Part shown: piece after piece, positions 39,100 to 47,492 of the stretch
Position numbering within the stretch: position 1 is the stretch's first letter
How the letters are laid out: each line of letters starts with the position of its first letter
Assembly: GCA_021151825.1 (NCBI GenBank)
Contig: JAGKWQ010000008.1
Coordinates: 124,001-188,000, forward strand
Reading direction: 5' to 3'
Source of the DNA: Cellvibrionaceae bacterium
Lineage (GTDB): Bacteria; Pseudomonadota; Gammaproteobacteria; Pseudomonadales; Cellvibrionaceae
Length of the DNA: 64,000 nt
Notes under the pieces: model-generated
The model's database searches: none
What the model was told of the DNA's origin: nothing
Seen by the model: the letters and a program-made list of their open reading frames with translations, nothing else
Translations under genes and position numbers: made by a program

Positions 39100-40131
39100 T
39101 TAGTGTTTATCTTTAGTTTTTACCAATGGGCCAGTGGAATCACGAACAATAATACTGGAGCTCAACATACTTGCCGGCAATTGAATCTCACGCCCTTTCA
39201 ACTGCTTTAATAATAAATCGGTGGCCTTCTTTGCCATTTGACGAATCGGTTGGCGAATTGTAGTTAATGACGGATAAATTTGATGTGCAACCGGAGTATC
39301 GTCAAAACCTGCTACCGATAATTGCGCAGGAATTTTTACTCCCGATTGATGAGCAACCATCATAACGCCTGCAGCCATATCGTCGTTCGCTGCAAAAATT
39401 GCGGTTGGACGTTGCGGGTGCTGCAATAACTTTTTCCCACAAACTTCACCGGACTCAAATGAGTTATCGCCCTGCTCCACCAAGTCTTTTACAAGTGGCA
39501 AATCATTTTCAATTAAGGCCGCTTTGTACCCTTCGTAACGCAATGACATTGCACGATGATCAGGGTGACCGCAAATAAAACCTATTCGAGTATGACCAAG
39601 AGCAATTAACTGGCACGTCATATCATAGGACGCTTCTTCATCGTTTGTTTCTACGTAAGGTGATAAGGATTTATTTTCTGTGGGTGCAACACGAACAAAC
39701 GGAATATTCATTTTTTTAAGCGAGTTAATGACTGTCATGTTATCGGACAGCGGTGGCGTTAGCATCACACCATCAACCCGCTTTTCCAGAATCAAATCCA
39801 TAACTTCATTTAATACATTAGGATCCCGATGTATTGCCGGGTGAACCAGCAATTCGTAGCGCTGTGGTCGGCAAATTTCCAGAACACCTTCTTGAATATC
39901 CAGTACATAGTGCGCACTTGGGTGTCCATAAATAAGGCCTAATAGATAAGAACGGTTCCCCGCCAGACTCCGCGCCGATTGATTTGGGCGATAATCCAAC
40001 TCCGCAATAGCTGCTTCTACTTTTTCGCGAGTTGCTGGCCGTACATTGGGTTCATTATTTACCACACGCGAAACAGTTTTAATGGATACGCCAGCCAGAG
40101 CGGCTACATCATCAATCGTTGCTTTTGCCAC
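39100..40131 (-). CDS. LacI-family transcriptional regulator
   Basis: 343 residues. The N-terminal HTH and hinge helix are canonical: ATIDDVAALAGVSIKTVSRV (2-21), then VVNNEPNVRPATREKV and YRPNQSARSLAG with the minor-groove leucine. The periplasmic-binding-like core follows (LLGLIYGHPSAHYVLDIQEG; IGFICGHPDHRAMSLRYEGY; FAANDDMAAGVMMVAHQSG; SVAGFDDTPVAHQIYPSLTTIRQP). It is divergent from the sugar transporter and convergent with glk, so it probably responds to glucose, a glucoside or another oligosaccharide and controls the local genes. The operators at 37756 and 14086 are its best candidate targets; no full copy of the palindrome was found upstream of itself. Confidence 0.93.
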   Translation of the reverse strand: MAKATIDDVAALAGVSIKTVSRVVNNEPNVRPATREKVEAAIAELDYRPNQSARSLAGNRSYLLGLIYGHPSAHYVLDIQEGVLEICRPQRYELLVHPAIHRDPNVLNEVMDLILEKRVDGVMLTPPLSDNMTVINSLKKMNIPFVRVAPTENKSLSPYVETNDEEASYDMTCQLIALGHTRIGFICGHPDHRAMSLRYEGYKAALIENDLPLVKDLVEQGDNSFESGEVCGKKLLQHPQRPTAIFAANDDMAAGVMMVAHQSGVKIPAQLSVAGFDDTPVAHQIYPSLTTIRQPIRQMAKKATDLLLKQLKGREIQLPASMLSSSIIVRDSTGPLVKTKDKH

Positions 40132-40395
40132 TGCCTTAACCTCTTGGTTGAATTTATTATCGCCATCTCCTTGAAGCCAGTATTAAGTCCAATTGACTAT
40201 AAGATGTATCATTGATTTTTTTGTTGAGGGGGATTGTAATCGTGAAACAAACAATGTGACAGCTTTATAGCCTTGGATTATAGTACCGCCGCTATTTCAG
40301 CCAGATTAAAGGGATCAACCAATCCCCCTGCCTGGCAACGATTAAAGACCATTACAACGACAAATCATTTATATAACAACGAGGCAATCACACTC

Positions 40396-41733
40396 ATGCA
40401 ATCATCATCCAAAAAATACGGTCCCGCCTATGCGGCGGTCACGACGCTTTTTTTTGCCTGGGGCTTTATTACATCCTTAATTGATCCACTGGTCGCTGCC
40501 GTAAAAGGCATCTTCAGTTTGACTGACTTGCAAGCACAGCTTAGCGCCTTTGCATTTTTTATTGCTTATGGAGTAATGAGTTTCCCGGCAGCAGCACTGT
40601 TGTCCCGCTTCAAATCTGTTCCCACTATTTTGATTGCCTTAAGCATGATGATTGGCGGTTGTATTTTGATGTTGGTCGCAGCCAATATTGAAATTTATGA
40701 ATTGGTTCTGGCAGGTTTATTTGTGCTTGCCAGCGGTATCACTGCATTACAAGTGGCTGCAAACCCATTGGCCGCAGCACTTGGCTCACCCGAAGGTAGC
40801 CACTTCCGTTTAACCTTCAGTCAAACGTTCAATAGCCTTGGAACTTTCATTGGTCCGATTATTGGTGCAACACTTTTTCTGGAAGGTGTAGAAGTTAAGC
40901 ATGGCGAAGTTATTACCGCAGAAGTGCGTGCAGAAGCATTAGCTGGCATAGACGCTGCCTATTTCTGGTTGGCCGGTATGATTGCTGCACTGTTGGTGTT
41001 CTTCTACCTGAGCAGAAATATTGTAAGTCAAGCAGCCCCTGCATCTTCGTCATCTGGCAGAAGTATTGGCAGTATGCTGTCAGAAGCATTCCAATCTAAA
41101 TGGGCGATTTTGGGCGGTTTGGCAATTTTCCTGTACGTGGGCGCTGAAGTTGCTATCGGAACCCAAATGGCATTCTTCCTGAACTCTGATTCAATTTGGG
41201 GACATTCAGATGCAATTTTCGGCTTGCCATTTACTGGTCGCTTCTCTGACGGTGTTCCCGGAGTATCTTTACAAGAAGCTGCTGCATTAACTGCTCTCTA
41301 CTGGGGAGGCGCAATGGTTGGCCGCTTGATCGGTTCTGCCTTGTTAGCGAAAGTAAACGCCGCGCTGTTACTTGCAACGTTCACTGGCGCTGCGGCGGCG
41401 ATGTGTTTCTACGTATTTGCTGTGGGCGGTGTTGGTGCTGGTTTTGTTGCTATAGCAATCGGCTTGTTTAACTCAATTATGTTCCCGGTGATTTTCACGT
41501 TGACATTAGAGCGCTCAACTGCAAGCTCGGAAGCAACGTCAGGATTCCTGTGTACGTCGATTATCGGTGGTGCATTTGTGCCATTACTGGTCGGCTTTGT
41601 TTCTGGCCATAGCAGCTACATTACTGCGTTTATCGTACCTGCATTGTGTTACGTTGCTTTGTGCATTTTTGCGCTCAGTGCCAACAAAACCCAAGCAACA
41701 AATAATGTTGCGGAAGTCGCTACCGGCCACTGA
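40396..41733 (+). CDS. FucP/GluP-family sugar:H+ symporter
   Basis: A 445-residue MFS protein with about 12 transmembrane helices, similar to glucose/galactose and fucose permeases (FHS family). The first helix has the family motif TTLFFAWGFITSLIDPLVAAVKGIF; FAFFIAYGVMSFPAAALLSRF and ALQVAANPLAAALGSPEGSHFRLTFSQTFNSLGTFIGP (about 110-150) are also typical. Start is placed at ATG 40396; the ORF extends upstream to 40273, but those 41 residues are polar and unlike the family. GAGG lies 11 bases before the ATG. It is divergent from the LacI gene, and glucose is the likely substrate given glk. Confidence 0.9.
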   Translation: MQSSSKKYGPAYAAVTTLFFAWGFITSLIDPLVAAVKGIFSLTDLQAQLSAFAFFIAYGVMSFPAAALLSRFKSVPTILIALSMMIGGCILMLVAANIEIYELVLAGLFVLASGITALQVAANPLAAALGSPEGSHFRLTFSQTFNSLGTFIGPIIGATLFLEGVEVKHGEVITAEVRAEALAGIDAAYFWLAGMIAALLVFFYLSRNIVSQAAPASSSSGRSIGSMLSEAFQSKWAILGGLAIFLYVGAEVAIGTQMAFFLNSDSIWGHSDAIFGLPFTGRFSDGVPGVSLQEAAALTALYWGGAMVGRLIGSALLAKVNAALLLATFTGAAAAMCFYVFAVGGVGAGFVAIAIGLFNSIMFPVIFTLTLERSTASSEATSGFLCTSIIGGAFVPLLVGFVSGHSSYITAFIVPALCYVALCIFALSANKTQATNNVAEVATGH

Positions 41734-41746
41734 TAAATGCTGATTC

Positions 41747-41771
41747 AAGCAGGCAGATAATCTGCCTGCTT
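41747..41771. terminator. Hairpin between transporter and moaE
   Basis: A perfect 11-bp stem AAGCAGGCAGA (41747-41757) / TCTGCCTGCTT (41761-41771) with loop TAA. It overlaps the moaE stop and lacks a T run, so it is a weak or 3'-protective terminator. Confidence 0.5.
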
Positions 41772-42228
41772 ACTCCCACCGCCTGGCCGCTTCATAATCT
41801 TTATTTTTTGACTCCACCCACCTGAAATTGCCATCCTGATTCGTTTCCTTTTTCCAAAAAGGTGCACGGGTTTTCAAAAAATCCATCAAAAATTCAGCCG
41901 CCTGAAACGCATGTTCACGGTGGGCACTCGTTGTTCCTACAAAAACAATTTGATCACCCAATTGCAAATCACCGACGCGATGCACGATACGGGCAGACAC
42001 TAATTGCCATCGGCTTTTTGCTTCATCCAATATCTGCTGCAGTATTTTTTCAGTCATTCCGGGATAGTGCTCTAATGACAGCGCTGCAATATTTTTTCCA
42101 TCATTAAAGTCGCGCACTCGCCCCACAAAAAACACAACTGCTCCTGCGGATGTATCATTTGCAATCAGATCGGAATACTCCTGACCAACATCAAAATCCT
42201 CGATCTGTACCGCTATAGAAAAAGTCAC
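41770..42228 (-). CDS. moaE: Molybdopterin synthase catalytic subunit
   Basis: MoaE inserts the dithiolene sulfurs into cyclic pyranopterin monophosphate, receiving them from MoaD thiocarboxylate. 152 residues. Motifs GAVVFFVGRVRD, LEHYPGMTEK, RIVHRVGDLQLGDQIVFVGTTSAHR and TRAPFWKKE with the catalytic lysine. It starts at GTG 42228 with GGAGG five bases upstream, inside the end of moaD. Last gene of moaCDE; moaA and moaB are not adjacent here. Confidence 0.96.
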   Translation of the reverse strand: MTFSIAVQIEDFDVGQEYSDLIANDTSAGAVVFFVGRVRDFNDGKNIAALSLEHYPGMTEKILQQILDEAKSRWQLVSARIVHRVGDLQLGDQIVFVGTTSAHREHAFQAAEFLMDFLKTRAPFWKKETNQDGNFRWVESKNKDYEAARRWE

Positions 42229-42229
42229 A

Positions 42230-42478
42230 TCAACCTCCGCTTACTGGAGGAAAAAAAGCCACTTCATCACCATCAACTAATGCCTGATCACCTTTAACAT
42301 AAGCATGATTGACTGCGGTTAATAACCTGGTATTCGACAATACACTTTCCCAGGATGCATTTTGCAAAAACAAATATTGTTTTAAATCAGCTAGCGTTTT
42401 AATTTGCCCTGCAGGAATATCCAGATCGGCAGTACCCAATTGCTCACGCAATTGCGCAAGAAAAATAACGCGGATCAT
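42230..42478 (-). CDS. moaD: Molybdopterin synthase sulfur carrier subunit
   Basis: An 82-residue ubiquitin-like protein ending in FFPPVSGG, whose C-terminal Gly-Gly is thiocarboxylated. N-terminus MIRVIFLAQLREQLG and NHAYVKGDQALVDGDEVAFFPP are family-typical. Its ATG overlaps the moaC stop by one base (TAATG) and its stop lies one base before the moaE start, so the operon is tightly coupled. Confidence 0.95.
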   Translation of the reverse strand: MIRVIFLAQLREQLGTADLDIPAGQIKTLADLKQYLFLQNASWESVLSNTRLLTAVNHAYVKGDQALVDGDEVAFFPPVSGG

Positions 42479-42960
42479 TACGCACGCACCTCACGCTGAT
42501 AATGCCCACGGCGACCGCCGGATTTCTCTAATAAACATACTTGCTCAATGATCATTTCCATATCTACCGCTTTACACATGTCATAAATAGTCAGCGCTGC
42601 AATACTCGCCGCAGTTAACGCCTCCATTTCCACCCCGGTCTGACCAGTTAATTTGCAATAGCTGGTAATTTCAACAGCGTTACTGTTTTCATCCAAAGCA
42701 AAATCTACTGCAACTTTGCTTAAGGCCAACGGATGGCACAATGGAATCAAATCCGAACACTTTTTAGCAGCCTGAATACCCGCAATTCGAGCCACAGCCA
42801 ATACGTCGCCTTTTTTCAACGAGTTTTGTTTAATTTGTGCCAGCGTATCGGGCTTCATCAACACCCGTGCAAATGCCCTCGCCTCACGCACACTGGGAAT
42901 TTTTTCGGAGACATCCACCATGCTGGCATGCCCTTGGGAATCTATATGGGTAAGCGTCAT
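42478..42960 (-). CDS. moaC: Cyclic pyranopterin monophosphate synthase
   Basis: MoaC completes the first step of molybdenum cofactor synthesis after MoaA. 160 residues. The active-site block KKCSDLIPLCHPLALSKV and the downstream GQTGVEMEALTAASIAALTIYDMCKAVD are diagnostic. First gene of moaCDE, divergent from dusA with a 120-bp gap. No Moco riboswitch is evident there. Confidence 0.97.
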   Translation of the reverse strand: MTLTHIDSQGHASMVDVSEKIPSVREARAFARVLMKPDTLAQIKQNSLKKGDVLAVARIAGIQAAKKCSDLIPLCHPLALSKVAVDFALDENSNAVEITSYCKLTGQTGVEMEALTAASIAALTIYDMCKAVDMEMIIEQVCLLEKSGGRRGHYQREVRA

Positions 42961-43080
42961 AACAAATTAATCCTGTGAACCGGACTTGCCGTGCAGCAGC
43001 CTGTAAATAGAGTTATCATAAAACACCTGTAAAGATGACCGCAGTTTTTTATTTCCTATCAACAAAAATACCCGGATTAA

Positions 43081-44091
43081 ATGACATCTCCCGTGCTTGA
43101 TCGACGCTTTACCCTTGCCCCCATGATGGAGTGGTCCACCTCGGATTGCCGGACTTTTTGGCGCTTGTTGACTAAAAAAGCGGTTCTGTATAGCGAAATG
43201 GTAACCACTGGTGCGCTATTGCATGGCGACAAAGCACGCTTTCTTGACTACAACATCTGTGAACATCCCCTCGCTTTGCAGTTAGGAGGGAGCAATCCCA
43301 ACGATTTGGCTGAATGCAGCAAAATTGCTGAAGGCTGGGGCTATGATGAAGTCAATCTTAACTGCGGCTGCCCAAGTGACAGGGTTCAAAACGGAATGAT
43401 TGGCGCTTGTTTGATGGCGGAGCCTGAGTTAGTTGCCGAATGTATAGCGACGATGCAGAACGCCGTTAAAATTCCGGTAACAGTCAAACACCGTATCGGC
43501 ATAGATGATATGGAGGATTATGAGGGGCTGGTTAATTTCGTCAGCACCATCGCAACAACAGGCTGCCATACCTTTATCGTTCACGCACGCAAAGCCTGGC
43601 TAAAAGGATTAAGTCCGAAAGAAAATCGGGAAGTACCGCCACTGCAATACGATAAGGTTTACCAGCTCAAACGGGATTTCCCTCATCTTGAAATTATTAT
43701 CAATGGTGGCATAACCACATTAGAACAAAGCAAGCAATTGCTTGAGCATGTTGATGGCGTGATGCTTGGACGCGAAGCCTACGCGAATCCGTATTTGCTA
43801 GCTGAAGTAGACCAGCAGATTTACGGTGTATCGCGTCCGATAATCAGTCGCCAGGAGGTTATGGAAGGATTTATCGCTTATTGTGAGGAACAATTAGCAA
43901 AAGGTGCTCGTCTAAATCACCTTACACGCCATATTCTCGGCCTGTATCACGGAATGCCACGCGCACGGCAATTCCGGCGTATTTTAAGTGAACAAGCACA
44001 CAAACCAGGCGCTGGTATCGACGTTGTTAAGCAAGCATTGGAAGTCTTAAATGAGGTACCATTACACGATATCGACAGTTCGCCTGCGTAA
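43081..44091 (+). CDS. dusA: tRNA-dihydrouridine synthase A
   Basis: FMN enzyme reducing U20/U20a of tRNA. 336 residues. FMN-binding start RFTLAPMMEWSTSDCRTFWR (the usual PMMDWTD is PMMEWST here), YSEMVTTGALLHGD, LQLGGSNPNDLA, catalytic Cys in NLNCGCPSDRVQNGMIGACLM, VKHRIGIDD, FIVHARKAWLKGLSPKENREVPPL (DusA-specific insert) and NGGITT. The C-terminal helical domain ends at about 325 (HILGLYHGMPRARQFRR). Stand-alone, followed 137 bp later by tal in the same direction. Confidence 0.95.
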   Translation: MTSPVLDRRFTLAPMMEWSTSDCRTFWRLLTKKAVLYSEMVTTGALLHGDKARFLDYNICEHPLALQLGGSNPNDLAECSKIAEGWGYDEVNLNCGCPSDRVQNGMIGACLMAEPELVAECIATMQNAVKIPVTVKHRIGIDDMEDYEGLVNFVSTIATTGCHTFIVHARKAWLKGLSPKENREVPPLQYDKVYQLKRDFPHLEIIINGGITTLEQSKQLLEHVDGVMLGREAYANPYLLAEVDQQIYGVSRPIISRQEVMEGFIAYCEEQLAKGARLNHLTRHILGLYHGMPRARQFRRILSEQAHKPGAGIDVVKQALEVLNEVPLHDIDSSPA

Positions 44092-44228
44092 GAAGCAGAC
44101 TTGAGCTAATGAATTTACTACTTATAAAAAATGACTGTTTCATTCATAAAGTCATAAGGACTATAATAGATCCGACGGCAATTAAACGAAGATCAACCAC
44201 GTGAATTTATAGAGATAGGATTACCACT

Positions 44229-45182
44229 GTGACTAGTAAACTTGAACAACTGAAGCAATTTACCGACGTAGTCGCCGATACCGGTGACATTGAAGCCATC
44301 CGCTTGTACAAACCACTGGACGCAACCACCAACCCGTCTCTGGTTTATAAAGCTGCACAAATGCCGCAATACCAGGATTTGCTTGCTTCTGCCATTAGTA
44401 GCACCAAAGGTATCGTGAATAGTGCGGAACAACTCAGTGCAGCTGGCGACCACTTGGCAGTGGGTATTGGCCTTGAAATTTTGAAAATCGTTCCTGGCCG
44501 TATTTCTACTGAAGTCGATGCACGTTTATCGTTCGATACAAAATCATCTATTGCAAAAGCTCGTCAGCTGATCAGCCTGTATGAAAAAGGTGGAGTTGAT
44601 AAATCCCGCGTACTCATCAAGCTTGCATCTACTTGGGAAGGCATTCGTGCTGCCGAAGTACTTGAAAAAGAAGGCATCAATTGTAACCTGACACTCTTGT
44701 TTGGTTTCAACCAGGCAGCCGCTTGTGCAGATGCTGGTGTATTCCTGATTTCTCCTTTTGTTGGCCGTATCCTCGACTGGTACAAAGCCAATACCGACAA
44801 GAAAGAATACACCGCCGAAGAAGATCCAGGTGTTGTATCTGTACGTCACATTTATAATTACTACAAACAAAATGGCTACAAAACTGTAGTAATGGGTGCA
44901 AGCTTCCGTAACATTGGCGAAATTGAAGCACTGGCAGGTTGTGATCGATTGACCATCAGTCCGCAACTGTTACAAGAGTTGGATCAGGATAAAGGCGAAT
45001 TAAAACGCGTTCTCTCTCCTTCTAATACTGGTGAAGCTATTGCCAAACAAATTGAGACTGAAACCAGTTTCCGCTTTGGCTTGAATCAGGATGCAATGGC
45101 AACTGAAAAATTGGCCGAAGGTATTCGCGGCTTCGTAAAAGACCAAATCAATCTTGAAAACTTGTTGAAGTCCAAGGCTTAA
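44229..45182 (+). CDS. tal: Transaldolase
   Basis: Transfers a dihydroxyacetone unit between sugar phosphates in the non-oxidative pentose phosphate pathway. 317 residues, TalB-type. N-terminal KLEQLKQFTDVVADTGDIEA, DATTNPSLVYKAA, ARLSFDTKSSIAKAR, the Schiff-base lysine in RVLIKLASTWEGIRAAE (about 132), LLFGFNQAAACADAG and GASFRNIGEIEALAGCD. Translation starts at GTG 44229 after AGGATTACCACT. The TerB-like gene begins seven bases after its stop. Confidence 0.97.
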   Translation: MTSKLEQLKQFTDVVADTGDIEAIRLYKPLDATTNPSLVYKAAQMPQYQDLLASAISSTKGIVNSAEQLSAAGDHLAVGIGLEILKIVPGRISTEVDARLSFDTKSSIAKARQLISLYEKGGVDKSRVLIKLASTWEGIRAAEVLEKEGINCNLTLLFGFNQAAACADAGVFLISPFVGRILDWYKANTDKKEYTAEEDPGVVSVRHIYNYYKQNGYKTVVMGASFRNIGEIEALAGCDRLTISPQLLQELDQDKGELKRVLSPSNTGEAIAKQIETETSFRFGLNQDAMATEKLAEGIRGFVKDQINLENLLKSKA

Positions 45183-45189
45183 AAGTCTC

Positions 45190-45657
45190 GTGCTTAACAA
45201 GTTTTCGCGCTTCATCGAACGCCACCTGCAACCAGGTGGTGTTTCGCCTGTTTTATCAGCTCATCAAAAACAGCTGGCAGTAGCTGCTTTATTAATTGAA
45301 GTTGCTATGGCCGACCACCAGTTCTCTGATCAGGAATTAGAGTCACTTAGCCACTCGCTAAAAAGCAAATATTCGCTCACATCAGATGAAATATCAGAAT
45401 TGATTACACTTGCCAAAAGTGAATCAAATCATGCAACCTCTTTACATCAATTCACCCAAATCGTTAATCAGCACTGCGACAATCCAGAGAAGTTCACTTT
45501 AATAAGAGCAATGTGGGAAATAGCATTTGCTGATGGGAATCTGGATAAATACGAGGATTATTTGATTCGTAAGGTAGCAGATTTAATTTACCTGCCTCAT
45601 TCAGAATTTATTCGTGCGAAGAGCCAGGTTAAAGCCGGCTTAAATGAAGTTAAATAA
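45190..45657 (+). CDS. TerB-like protein
   Basis: A 155-residue helical protein with the TerB/DjlA-like fold (tellurite-resistance TerB family, PF05099 type). The two characteristic acidic repeats are present: LLIEVAMADHQFSDQELESL (about 36-55) and MWEIAFADGNLDKYEDYLIR (about 115-134), thought to bind metal in TerB. Function in this lineage is unknown. It starts at GTG 45190, only 7 nt after tal, so it is probably cotranscribed with it. Confidence 0.85.
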   Translation: MLNKFSRFIERHLQPGGVSPVLSAHQKQLAVAALLIEVAMADHQFSDQELESLSHSLKSKYSLTSDEISELITLAKSESNHATSLHQFTQIVNQHCDNPEKFTLIRAMWEIAFADGNLDKYEDYLIRKVADLIYLPHSEFIRAKSQVKAGLNEVK

Positions 45658-45678
45658 TTTTTAGTAAAACTCACTGGG

Positions 45679-46161
45679 TTAGCAGTTTTCCAGCATATTA
45701 ACCAGATTACGAAAAGTATCTGCATTACTGGCATTTAATCCCATCAGGATTTTATGCGCTTCAATAACCTTTTCTTTGACTTCTTGTTCATCGCAATTAA
45801 TGCAATTTAAGGGATGATTCGCTAATACCGGCGCATCCAGCTTATCAACTATCGTGAAAATATCTGCAAAACCCATAGTCTGGAGGATACGCTGGATACT
45901 CGGATTACTCGCAAGAATTACCGGCATTATTCCGCAACGCTCCTGCCCTAAAATTGAGATTTTGGCCATTAACCCAAGCGTCGTACTATCGATTGCTTCC
46001 GCTTCGGAGAGGTCAAACAACACCGAAGTAAAATCAGCACTTTTAAACATAGAATCAATAAATTGATCAAAAGAAATACATAGTGTCAGGCGCACATCAC
46101 CCAACATCTTAATGACATATACACCGTTATGATCGGCAACAAGTATCTGGCCGGACTTCAT
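45679..46161 (-). CDS. STAS-domain anti-sigma factor antagonist
   Basis: 160 residues. The STAS domain (1-110) has the phosphorylation loop LFDLSEAEAIDSTTLGLMAK, with Ser59 as the presumed target. Unlike minimal SpoIIAA-like proteins it has a C-terminal helical extension (115-160) with NCINC (Cys120, Cys123) and a terminal Cys160. Its ATG overlaps the stop of the upstream phosphatase/response-regulator gene by 4 nt, so the two form a partner-switching pair. In Pseudomonas the equivalent neighbours are RssB and RssC, which act on RpoS turnover. Confidence 0.88.
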   Translation of the reverse strand: MKSGQILVADHNGVYVIKMLGDVRLTLCISFDQFIDSMFKSADFTSVLFDLSEAEAIDSTTLGLMAKISILGQERCGIMPVILASNPSIQRILQTMGFADIFTIVDKLDAPVLANHPLNCINCDEQEVKEKVIEAHKILMGLNASNADTFRNLVNMLENC

Positions 46162-47357
46162 TCACTTACACCTCGGGATATAGATAAGACCGCGATGTCA
46201 TCGGGGTTATCGCGAATCTCCTTTATAACTAAAGTATTGCAGACAGAATCTAAACTGCCACTACTTGAGGAGATTAGTTTTAACAAACGCGCTTCTTTGT
46301 CCTGCAATTCCTGATCCGGCATGATCTCCAATACACCGTCAGAAAAGCAGGCTAATGCAAACGTTTCAGGGAGATTGCACTCATAGACATCCCATTCCAC
46401 ATCTTTGAATATGCCTACCGGCTTCCCACGCCCAGTCAAATAGTTAGCACCTTCAGGAGTAATCAAAATTGGCATAGGCAAATGGCCAGCTACCACATAA
46501 TGCATCTGATTAGTGTAGGTATCTATCACTCCGACAAATAAGGTCAAGTGGTGGCTAAGGCGCGTTTCATGCAATTCCCGGTTGATTTGGCGCAGCATGA
46601 CATTGGCGCCTTGGGCAAACGAGTTTTCGTCTCCAAACAACCCTTCTTCCCTAACCATTCGGCTAACCAGATGTTTTAACCAGATGGTGACAAATGCAGA
46701 AGAGGCACCATGCCCGGAAACATCGGCAAGATAAAAGGCCAGGTAACGTTTTCTAATGAGGGCGTAGTCAACAAAATCGCCACTGAGAAACAAAGAGGGC
46801 ACAATAGTGTGGGCGGCAGTATAACCATCGTCGGTTTTAATTCCTGCAGGCATCAACCGGCGCTGAACTCTTCGCCCTGCGATCTGATCCCTTTCCAAAA
46901 CACGCAAATTTTCTCGCAGTTCCCGGTTTGCTTCTTCTAATTGCGCGCGATAAAGGCGATTTTCTTCCTCTAAATCCTTACGGTCCAACACCTTATTGAT
47001 GGAATGAATAAGAACCTCAAGATCCACCAAGGGCTTGATAAGATAATCCCGCGCGCCTAGACGCAATGCCCCCACAACATCATTCATTACACCAGCACCA
47101 GATATTACGATGACCGGTATACCATCGTGGAGATCATTTAAGGTTTGCAGCAATTGCAAGCCATCACCATTGGGCATACGCAAATCGGTAAGAATCAAAT
47201 CAGGCAGGTTTTCAGTGGAGGCAAGAAGATCTAGCGCAGAAGGAGCATCAGAAGTGGCCGTGACAGTGAAACCACTATCCGTCAGGTAAGTCACAATACT
47301 CTGGCGAACAAGGGCATCGTCATCGATGATAAGCAGCTTTCGGCTTGCGGACGTCAT
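46158..47357 (-). CDS. rssB: Response regulator with SpoIIE/PP2C phosphatase domain (RssB-like)
   Basis: 399 residues: receiver domain 1-125 with phosphoacceptor Asp58 (LILTDLRMPNGDG) and the acidic pocket IDDD (11-14), a coiled-coil linker (about 128-165), and a complete PP2C/SpoIIE serine phosphatase domain (about 175-395) with metal ligands in SGDFVDY, ADVSGHGASSAF, CFSDGVLEI and DNPDDIAVL. It likely dephosphorylates the STAS protein encoded directly downstream. The order tal, STAS, RssB matches the P. aeruginosa PA2796-PA2798 region as I recall it, hence the symbol, given with caution. Confidence 0.82.
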   Translation of the reverse strand: MTSASRKLLIIDDDALVRQSIVTYLTDSGFTVTATSDAPSALDLLASTENLPDLILTDLRMPNGDGLQLLQTLNDLHDGIPVIVISGAGVMNDVVGALRLGARDYLIKPLVDLEVLIHSINKVLDRKDLEEENRLYRAQLEEANRELRENLRVLERDQIAGRRVQRRLMPAGIKTDDGYTAAHTIVPSLFLSGDFVDYALIRKRYLAFYLADVSGHGASSAFVTIWLKHLVSRMVREEGLFGDENSFAQGANVMLRQINRELHETRLSHHLTLFVGVIDTYTNQMHYVVAGHLPMPILITPEGANYLTGRGKPVGIFKDVEWDVYECNLPETFALACFSDGVLEIMPDQELQDKEARLLKLISSSSGSLDSVCNTLVIKEIRDNPDDIAVLSISRGVSE

Positions 47358-47492
47358 CTTCGGCTCGGTTAATTAATACGGTTTAAGGCAAAGCAGTTAA
47401 GGCGCGTAACACTACTCCTTCAGCGAGGTGATCGCAAGCCTTACACTCTTTGACAAGCAAAACCAGTTTACGCGCTTTTTTATTGTAAGTTA

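Noticed and set aside
40255..40264. Half operator TGACAGC upstream of the sugar transporter
   Set aside because: The right half-site is absent (TTTATAG follows), so it was not called as an operator.
42075..42090. TGACAGCGCTGCAA, resembling the LacI-type operator
   Set aside because: It lies inside the moaE coding sequence and is not a full palindrome; taken as chance.
42961..43080. Possible Moco riboswitch before moaC
   Set aside because: The 120-bp gap shows no hairpin set resembling the Moco RNA motif.
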